Notes under the pieces: model-generated
Told to the model about the DNA's origin: nothing
Databases searched by the model: none
What the model saw: only the letters and a program-made list of their open reading frames with translations
Program-made: the position numbers and the translations under genes
NCBI GenBank assembly: GCA_003563255.1
Contig: PWSL01000357.1
Coordinates: 1 to 9,656 of the forward strand
Reading direction: 5' to 3'
DNA length: 9,656 bases
From: Desulfonatronospira sp.
Lineage (GTDB): Bacteria; Desulfobacterota; Desulfovibrionia; Desulfovibrionales; Desulfonatronovibrionaceae
Part shown: positions 5,370-9,656 of the stretch, piece after piece
How the letters are laid out: the number at the start of each line of letters is the position of its first letter
How positions within the stretch are numbered: the stretch's first letter is position 1

Positions 5370-7121
5370 TCAGTCCACCCTGACTTCTATCCTGTCCCCG
5401 GGCCTGATGACCTGACCCCTGGATATGTTGTTCCAGCTCTGCAGATCACGGGTACTTACCCCGAACCTGCTGGCAATTCCCGACAGGGTGTCGCCTCTGC
5501 GGACTTCATAAGTGGCTGTGCTGCCTCCACTGCCGGGAATGGTCAGTTGTTGACCCGGACGGATGGTGTTGCCGCTTAAGTTGTTGGCGCTTCTTAACGC
5601 ATTCATACCAACGTTGAATCTGCGGGAAATATCCCATAAGGTATCACCTTTCTCTACACGGTAGGTGGTCTGCACCCTGGCACCTTCATCTCCGCTGGAC
5701 TGAGTATGCCCTGGAATATAAAGCTTCTGCCCGGGGCGGATGGTATTGCTGCTCAGTCCATTGGCCGCAATAAGGGTCTGTATTTCAACGTTAAACCTGC
5801 GGGAAATATCCCACAGGGTATCACCACCCTGTACTGTGTAATTACCCCTGCGCTGGGCGTAATCCTGAGTAGAGGCACCTGCATGGGTGGAACCGCTGGC
5901 TGGTATAATAACGTATTGACCCGGCCTCAGCAGATTGGACCTGGTGTTATTGGTCTGCTTCAAAACCGACACCGGGATTCCGAATTGGTTGGAGATCCGC
6001 CACCATGAGTCTCCGCTTCTTACCTGATACCTGTGATAACCAGCATATTGCCTGGCTTCGGGGCTATTGAGAAATTCCACTGCGGCCAGGGTCTTCGTTT
6101 CCGGCAGCATGGCTTTGACTGAGGAATCCGAAGGGCTGACCTCTCTTCTAAAAGCGGGATTATATTCCTTGAATTTATCAAAATCCAGCCCTGATGCCCT
6201 GGAAAGAGCAACCAGGTCTGTTCCCGCCGGGATCTCGAATTCTTTATAGACCGGGGCACTGTCCCAGTCTATTGGATCGAAACCCAGCTCTTCCAAATTA
6301 CGCAGTATTTTGAGAATAGCCAGAAACTTGGGGACATAATTCCTGGTTTCCCTGGCCAGGTAAGGCCCGGTGATGAGATCAAAATAATTCTCGTGGCCAC
6401 TGGTCTGCATGGCCCGTCCTACCCGACCCTCTCCGGCATTATAGGCTGCCAGGGCCAGGTACCAGCAGCCGAAATCGCCGTAAAGCTTTTCCAGGTAATC
6501 TGCAGCAGCATGAGTGGAAAGGAAAGGGTTCCTGCGCTCGTCCATCCACCAGTCCACCCTGAGCCCGTACAGCCTTCCGGTAGCGGGCATGAACTGCCAT
6601 ACTCCAGCTGCCCCGGCCCTGGAATAGGCCCTGGCGTTAAACCCGCTTTCGGCGAAAGGCAGGTAGATTAAATCCTCTGGAAGGCCCCTTTCCGTGAAGA
6701 CTTCCTTTATGTAGGGCAGAAACATCTCCGAGCGCTTGAGCCAGGTCTGGAAAGTGTTTCTATGCCTGTGGGTGAAGAGCTTGAAGTAATTCTCCATGGC
6801 CTGGGTTTCTCTGGCATCCAGCACGAAATCGAATTCAATCTCAGTTTCCAGGGCCTCTTTCTCTGCCTCAGTCAGAGGTTCTTTTTCCAGCTCAGCCTTT
6901 TCTTCCGGAGTTAACGCCTCCATTTCGTCCCTGAACATGCTCTCGGCTGCTTCTGCCTCACTGGAAATGCGCTCATCATGTTTATCAAGGCCTGGATGCG
7001 AAAGCACCCGGGCCTGGTCAATGGTCCTGGGTTCAAGAGATTTTGAGTCCTCTCTGGGTGTAGACACGCAGGATATAAGCAAAAAGATGGTCGGCAGAAT
7101 CCATAGCAGACGTAAGGGCAT
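5370..7121 (-). CDS. mltD: MltD-like membrane-bound lytic murein transglycosylase lipoprotein with four LysM domains
   Basis: The product has 583 residues. A lipoprotein signal peptide ends in a textbook lipobox LISC with Cys18; Val at +2 favours the outer membrane. An acidic, Glu/Ala-rich region (about 52-100) precedes the catalytic SLT domain (about 135-275). Family 1D motifs are present: catalytic Glu158 in LPFAESGFN, then GVWQFMPATGRLYGL (173-187) and LALAAYNAGEGRVGRA (222-237). Four LysM peptidoglycan-binding modules follow at about 364-407, 427-470, 486-529 and 536-581. E. coli MltD has fewer LysM modules. The enzyme cleaves the MurNAc-GlcNAc bond, forming 1,6-anhydro ends during wall remodelling. 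AGGAG (complement of 7130-7134) precedes the ATG and supports the start. The gene stands alone, converging on bamD, and ends near a shared terminator. Confidence 0.94.
   Translation of the reverse strand: MPLRLLWILPTIFLLISCVSTPREDSKSLEPRTIDQARVLSHPGLDKHDERISSEAEAAESMFRDEMEALTPEEKAELEKEPLTEAEKEALETEIEFDFVLDARETQAMENYFKLFTHRHRNTFQTWLKRSEMFLPYIKEVFTERGLPEDLIYLPFAESGFNARAYSRAGAAGVWQFMPATGRLYGLRVDWWMDERRNPFLSTHAAADYLEKLYGDFGCWYLALAAYNAGEGRVGRAMQTSGHENYFDLITGPYLARETRNYVPKFLAILKILRNLEELGFDPIDWDSAPVYKEFEIPAGTDLVALSRASGLDFDKFKEYNPAFRREVSPSDSSVKAMLPETKTLAAVEFLNSPEARQYAGYHRYQVRSGDSWWRISNQFGIPVSVLKQTNNTRSNLLRPGQYVIIPASGSTHAGASTQDYAQRRGNYTVQGGDTLWDISRRFNVEIQTLIAANGLSSNTIRPGQKLYIPGHTQSSGDEGARVQTTYRVEKGDTLWDISRRFNVGMNALRSANNLSGNTIRPGQQLTIPGSGGSTATYEVRRGDTLSGIASRFGVSTRDLQSWNNISRGQVIRPGDRIEVRVD
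5535..5843 (-). repeat. Duplicated LysM coding units (LysM 2 and LysM 3)
   Basis: The coding sequences of LysM 2 (5712-5843) and LysM 3 (5535-5666) are clearly similar at the DNA level. The block encoding GDTLWDISRRFNV is nearly identical, and both carry NTIRPGQ before the last strand. LysM 1 and LysM 4 are more diverged. This looks like a fairly recent internal duplication of about 177 bp including the linker. Confidence 0.75.
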
Positions 7122-7265
7122 GACAAGATCTCCTCACAATATACAGTTAATGAACAACAAGTTGCATAAAAACAAAGGGTTATGTAACAGTTTGACTTGT
7201 GGGTATGAAAGCAGGGTGTGTCTGCCCCCAGTCCACACTGGAAAGGGCTGAACTGTTACATTAAT

Positions 7266-7338
7266 TGTATCTGTTCAGCGCTTTTAAGAAAAAGCAGGGG
7301 ACAGGCACTCTGGGACCCACATGAGCACTATTTTATGC
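7266..7338 (+). repeat. Repeat family copy A (forward)
   Basis: This copy starts TGTATCTGTTCAGCGCTTTT, contains GGGGACAGGCAC (7297-7308) and GGGACCCAC, and ends with a small AGCA...TGCT dyad. It is directly repeated at 7339-7410 with a 73-bp period. Its first 18 bases from 7267 are the exact reverse complement of 7561-7578. Confidence 0.88.
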
Positions 7339-7410
7339 TGTATCTGTTTAGCGCTTTTAAGGAAAGCAGGGGACAGGCAATCCGGGACCCACATGAGCAC
7401 TATTTTGTGC
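7339..7410 (+). repeat. Repeat family copy B (forward)
   Basis: This is a tandem direct copy of 7266-7338 with few changes. It begins TGTATCTGTTTAGCGCTTTT, with T where copy A has C. Bases 7340-7357 are the exact reverse complement of 7473-7490, which carries the same change. It contains GGGGACAGGCAA (7369-7380) and ends near an AGCAC...GTGCT hairpin (7395-7411). Confidence 0.88.
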
Positions 7411-7422
7411 TTAAAATTTATC

Positions 7423-7490
7423 ATTTTTTGGGACAAGCGGGTCCCGGAAGAGCCAGTCCCCATGCCACATGCAAAGCGCTAAACAGATAC
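7423..7490 (-). repeat. Dispersed 68-bp repeat, copy C (reverse)
   Basis: Read on the minus strand this is the same 68-bp sequence as 2531-2598, with two differences. It carries GAGCCAGTCCCC (7450-7461) and ends AAAGCGCTAAACAGATAC. It forms the right arm of the inner palindrome with copy B. Confidence 0.88.
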
Positions 7491-7509
7491 TCTATGCTCA
7501 AAATGACTC

Positions 7510-7578
7510 ATTTTCTGGGACAAGTGGGTCCCGGAAGAGCCAGTCCCCGTGTTACATAACAAAGCGCTGAACAGATAC
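7510..7578 (-). repeat. Dispersed repeat, copy D (reverse)
   Basis: This is a slightly diverged 69-bp copy of 7423-7490, differing mainly in the segment after GAGCCAGTCCCC (7537-7548). It ends AAAGCGCTGAACAGATAC, the exact reverse complement of the start of copy A. It forms the right arm of the outer palindrome. Confidence 0.88.
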
Positions 7579-7654
7579 TCATTAATTCAATTTTATGCAC
7601 AAGATACGTTTGTGTATTAACCCTCTTCCAGGTTCGCTGCAGGAGGCTGCACTT

Positions 7655-7683
7655 TTGCAGACAAACATGATTCGGTTATTATA
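7655..7683 (+). promoter_or_regulatory. Candidate promoter for the rRNA methyltransferase gene
   Basis: TTGCAG (about 7655-7660) is followed after 16-17 bp by the AT-rich TATTATAT (about 7677-7684). The -35 matches at four of six and the -10 is imperfect. It gives a leader of roughly 70 nt. This is the best pair I can see between the repeats and the gene, but it is weak evidence. Confidence 0.3.
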
Positions 7684-7760
7684 TTCCGTGAAGTTTGGCA
7701 ATAGGTATATTTGAGCTTTTTTGATTTACACAGCCATACAAAACAGTTAACCACATTCTT

Positions 7761-8483
7761 ATGTATAAGAACCTCGTACCGGGCAAAAAACCCGTCATGG
7801 AGGCCCTGGAAAATAACCCGGAACAGGTTGATCTTGTCTTCGTAAAAAAACCGGTTCCTAAAGGTCTGGATGCCATTATCTCCAGGTGCAGACAGCTGCA
7901 TGTGCGCTTCAAGCTGGTCCCGGACCAGGAACTGCAGCAAATGGGTGCAGCAAGACAGGGGATTGCCGCCAGACTGCGGATGCAGACCCTTGTGGACCTG
8001 GATCTGCTTCTAAATAACACCACCCGGGCCGTTTTTCCGGTGCTGCTGCTCTTAGACCAGGTCCAGGACCCGGGCAACCTGGGCACCCTGGCCCGCACCC
8101 TGGCCGCCCTGGGCGGGGCGGGCATCATTATTCCCCGTGACAGAAGCGCACCCCTGGGGCCCGGGGCCATGAAGGCCTCGGCAGGAGCCCTGAACAGGAT
8201 CGGGGTTGCCCAGGTTACCAACCTGGCCCGCTCCCTGGATCATATAGACCAGGCTGGATTTAATATCTATGCCGCAACCATGGACCAGGGACAAAGCGTT
8301 CTGGAGCAGACTTTTGTCTTTCCGGCAGTTCTGGTATTGGGCGGGGAGGAAAAGGGCATCCGGCCAAATGTCCTTAAAAGGTGCCCCGGTAAAATCCATA
8401 TTCCCATGGCGGGCGGCATGGATTCCCTGAACGTGGCCCAGGCCGGCGCACTGATCCTGGGAAGAATGCTGTCCTGGAGATAA
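7761..8483 (+). CDS. rlmB: TrmH/RlmB-family 2'-O-ribose RNA methyltransferase (SPOUT class)
   Basis: The product has 240 residues, matching the RlmB size. An N-terminal substrate-binding domain (about 1-85) starts with a PGKKPVMEAL stretch like the family's GxxxVxEAL and contains RQGIAA (65-70). The C-terminal SPOUT domain carries all three motifs: LDQVQDPGNLGTLARTL (98-114, with Asn106 and Arg112), LGGEEKGIRP (193-202) and IPMAGGMDSLNVAQAGAL (214-231). These form the knotted S-adenosylmethionine site. The likely reaction is 2'-O-methylation of a guanosine in 23S rRNA (G2251 in E. coli). A related tRNA or other rRNA specificity cannot be excluded from motifs alone. No clear Shine-Dalgarno precedes the ATG, so translation may be weak or leader-independent. 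aroE follows after 22 bp. Confidence 0.88.
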   Translation: MYKNLVPGKKPVMEALENNPEQVDLVFVKKPVPKGLDAIISRCRQLHVRFKLVPDQELQQMGAARQGIAARLRMQTLVDLDLLLNNTTRAVFPVLLLLDQVQDPGNLGTLARTLAALGGAGIIIPRDRSAPLGPGAMKASAGALNRIGVAQVTNLARSLDHIDQAGFNIYAATMDQGQSVLEQTFVFPAVLVLGGEEKGIRPNVLKRCPGKIHIPMAGGMDSLNVAQAGALILGRMLSWR

Positions 8484-8505
8484 AAAACACAACAGGAGAA
8501 GCTGA

Positions 8506-9312
8506 ATGTATCAGGCTTACGGCGTACTGGGACGGACACTGGGACATTCCCTGAGCCCCTATCTGCACAACTGTGCCTTTCAGGCCGCAGGCATGAAGCG
8601 GGTGTATCTCAAATGGGAGATTGAACCGGAAAATCTGGGTGACTTTATACGAGCGGTGCGCATTCTGCCCCTGTCCGGGGCCAGCGTCACCATCCCCTAC
8701 AAGGAGGATGTCATGGAGTACCTGGACTATATAAGCCCGGAAGCATCCGACATGGGTGCTGTAAATACCCTGTACTGGCACAGAAAAAGCCTTTGCGGGA
8801 CCAACACCGACTGCAGGGGTTTTATGGCCCCCATAGAAGACCTGCAGCTGGATTCAGCTCTGATCCTGGGAGCAGGAGGAGCCTCGCGGGCTGTACTCTA
8901 CGGCCTGAAGCGCATGGGCATATCAAACATATACCTGACCAACCGCAGCGGGAAAAAAGCCCTGGCAATGGCCGGGGAATTCAACGTAAAAAGCATCCCC
9001 TGGGAGGAACGCTACCGTCTCAAGGCGGACCTGATGGTAAACACCACCCCTCTGGGTACCGCCGGGGATATGCAGGACCACTCCCCCTGGGAAAGCAGCA
9101 TCTTCCCCTTCAAGATAGTCTATGACCTGGTGTACAACCCCCTGCAGACAAGGCTTCTGCAGCAGGCCAGGGCGCATGGAGCCCATACGGTATCAGGGCT
9201 GAGCATGTTCGTGCACCAGGCCCTGAAGCAGTTCAAGACCTGGACCGGCCAGGGCTTCGATCCCGGATGGGCAGAGGATCTGCTGCAACGAAAAATCACC
9301 GGGGAGATATGA
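8506..9312 (+). CDS. aroE: Shikimate dehydrogenase (NADP+)
   Basis: The product has 268 residues, typical of AroE. Shikimate-binding GHSLSPYLHN is at 13-22. VTIPYKE (61-67) supplies catalytic Lys66, and GTNTDCRGF (98-106) supplies Asp102. Residue 60 is Ser where many AroE proteins have Asn (GxNVT); Ser is also found here in related shikimate dehydrogenases. The dinucleotide-binding loop is GAGGASRA (122-129) and Asn146-Arg147 fits NADP preference. NTTPLGT (179-185), VYDLVYNP (205-212) and GLSMFVHQAL (231-240) complete the family signature. It reduces 3-dehydroshikimate to shikimate, the fourth step of the chorismate pathway. AGGAG (8494-8498) lies seven bases before the ATG. It is probably co-transcribed with the preceding methyltransferase gene. 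Its stop overlaps an ATG (ATGA, 9309-9312) that opens into the downstream tandem array. Confidence 0.96.
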   Translation: MYQAYGVLGRTLGHSLSPYLHNCAFQAAGMKRVYLKWEIEPENLGDFIRAVRILPLSGASVTIPYKEDVMEYLDYISPEASDMGAVNTLYWHRKSLCGTNTDCRGFMAPIEDLQLDSALILGAGGASRAVLYGLKRMGISNIYLTNRSGKKALAMAGEFNVKSIPWEERYRLKADLMVNTTPLGTAGDMQDHSPWESSIFPFKIVYDLVYNPLQTRLLQQARAHGAHTVSGLSMFVHQALKQFKTWTGQGFDPGWAEDLLQRKITGEI

Positions 9313-9332
9313 GGAGTACCGAGAGGCTGACT

Positions 9333-9458
9333 GACCCGTCGAACTTGTCGGACCTGTCTGACTGGTCTGACCTGTCTGACCCGTCGGACTTGTCGGACCA
9401 GTCTGACTGGTCTGACCTGTCTGACCTGTCTGACTTGTCTGACCTGTCCGACCTGTCC
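9333..9458. repeat. 9-bp tandem array, 14 units, consensus GACCTGTCT
   Basis: Fourteen back-to-back 9-bp units run from 9333 to 9458, each beginning GAC (AAC once) and ending GTCT, GTCG or GTCC. Units 1-5 (9333-9377) and 6-10 (9378-9422) repeat as a 45-bp block with two differences, showing a higher-order duplication. Because nine is a multiple of three, several frames on both strands stay open and give low-complexity Ser-Asp-x or Thr-Gly-x runs. Most units contain GTCNGAC, a semi-palindrome that allows hairpins within one strand. The array begins 21 bp after the aroE stop, between converging genes. Confidence 0.92.
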
Positions 9459-9495
9459 GACAGCCTCCAGAAATCACTCCATATCATCCTGCCTA

Positions 9496-9536
9496 AATCC
9501 CCCAATACCTCAATCCCCCAATCATCCAATCCCCCC
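9496..9536. repeat. C-rich mini-repeat (AATCCCCC, three copies)
   Basis: AATCCCCC occurs three times, with C-runs at 9499-9503, 9515-9519 and 9531-9536, spaced 16 bp apart and separated by short AT-containing linkers. On the minus strand these are G-runs, and a further GGGG (complement of 9539-9542) follows. The repeat overlaps the last codons and stop of the minus-strand gene at 9522. Confidence 0.75.
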
Positions 9537-9656
9537 TGCCCCGGCCTCCAGGGCCTGTGCATTCTGGGGCAGGAGGTTGTGGTACCTCTCGGGAATTACC
9601 TGGGCAAGACTGTCCTTGACCACCTGCAGGGGAACTATCCCGGTGACCTCTACATA
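9522..9656 (-). CDS. 3' end of a minus-strand gene, possibly a 2-oxoacid/indolepyruvate oxidoreductase gamma/beta-type subunit (partial)
   Basis: Reading leftward from the window edge, 44 codons stay open to a TGA (complement of 9522-9524). The peptide has a natural composition: VTGIVPLQVVKDSLAQVIPE, then RYHNLLPQNAQALEAGAGG. The pattern of a short strand ending in VPL, a helix, then IPER and a final Asn...AlaLeu...AlaGly helix resembles the C-terminus of the gamma/beta (IorB-type) subunit of 2-oxoacid:ferredoxin oxidoreductases. I infer this from memory of the family; the fragment is too short to be sure. The last residues (AGAGGIG) are encoded by the edge of the C-rich mini-repeat, so the native C-terminus may have been altered. 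The gene converges on aroE, with the 9-bp array between them. Confidence 0.55.
   Translation of the reverse strand, partial: YVEVTGIVPLQVVKDSLAQVIPERYHNLLPQNAQALEAGAGGIG

Larger units (their letters stand above)
7122..7760. other. 639-bp gene-free intergenic region between divergent genes, filled with palindromic repeats
   Basis: The region lies between the divergently transcribed lytic transglycosylase and rRNA methyltransferase genes and should hold both promoters. The central part 7266-7578 is four repeat copies. The open frame across 7218-7559 on the plus strand exists only because the repeats lack stops in that phase; its protein is a repeated translation of the element. A 5-bp hairpin TGCAG-GAGG-CTGCA is at 7638-7651. 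Confidence 0.75.

Noticed and set aside
5706..6008. Plus-strand ORF inside the LysM-coding region
   Set aside because: It is antisense to a well-supported lytic transglycosylase; its repetitive look comes from the LysM duplications.
7218..7559. Plus-strand ORF of 113 codons
   Set aside because: The protein is a translation of the repeat copies (recurring SRGQA, RDPHEHYF and GQAGPGRASP-like phrases), open only because the element lacks stops in that phase.
7266..7578. CRISPR array
   Set aside because: The repeats occur as two direct and two inverted copies with no regular spacers between short identical repeats and no cas genes; they are palindromic elements.
9193..9562. Minus-strand ORFs with TGQ or SDR repeats
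   Set aside because: They are the 9-bp array read in other phases plus antisense aroE sequence; low-complexity polymers without other support.
9309..9656. Plus-strand ORF starting at the ATGA overlap with aroE and running off the window
   Set aside because: Its first half is the 9-bp array translated as Ser-Asp-x. Its second half lies antisense to a more natural minus-strand protein. I keep it only as a possibility within the array finding.

Overview
The window looks like a chromosomal segment of a diderm (Gram-negative) bacterium. It encodes a BamD-type outer-membrane assembly lipoprotein, an MltD-type lytic transglycosylase lipoprotein and a TgpA-type membrane transglutaminase. The order trxA-trxB-bamD, the moderate-to-high GC coding style and the intergenic repeat types (GGGGACAGGCAC/GAGCCAGTCCCC hairpins and GTCNGAC 9-mers) suggest a sulfate-reducer-like deltaproteobacterium (Desulfovibrionales/Desulfohalobiaceae type). 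That assignment is inference from style, not a proven taxonomy.

Layout. (1) 1-58: 3' part of a tRNA-Leu(CAA), cut by the window edge. (2) 242-2272 (+): orphan TgpA-like membrane transglutaminase, preceded by a short upstream ORF whose stop lies one base before the TgpA start. (3) 2273-3038: 766-bp gene-free stretch with a small hairpin, a good sigma70-like promoter with no obvious gene, a composite palindromic repeat (2531-2793) and the trxA promoter. (4) 3039-5054 (+): trxA, trxB and bamD in tight succession, so thiol redox control and outer-membrane biogenesis share a likely operon. (5) 5055-5369: gene-free, with a perfect 17-bp dyad and a bidirectional terminator between converging genes. 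(6) 5370-7121 (-): MltD-like lytic transglycosylase lipoprotein with four LysM repeats. (7) 7122-7760: gene-free, dominated by four repeat copies forming a nested palindrome. (8) 7761-9312 (+): RlmB/TrmH-type rRNA methyltransferase and shikimate dehydrogenase (aroE), 22 bp apart. (9) 9313-9521: a 9-bp tandem array (14 units) and a C-rich mini-repeat. (10) 9522-9656 (-): 3' end of a gene entering from the right, converging on aroE.

Functional themes: cell-envelope upkeep (TgpA, BamD, MltD), cytoplasmic thiol redox (TrxA/TrxB), ribosome modification (RlmB) and aromatic amino-acid synthesis (AroE). The genes themselves are housekeeping types. The unusual material is intergenic: two related families of long palindromic repeats, with exactly matched covarying arms and recurrent A.A mismatches in the hairpin core, plus a period-9 array with a 45-bp higher-order period. 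I see no defence system, CRISPR array, phage gene or transposase gene. I do not claim a new protein system here; the repeat family is the best candidate for something under-described.
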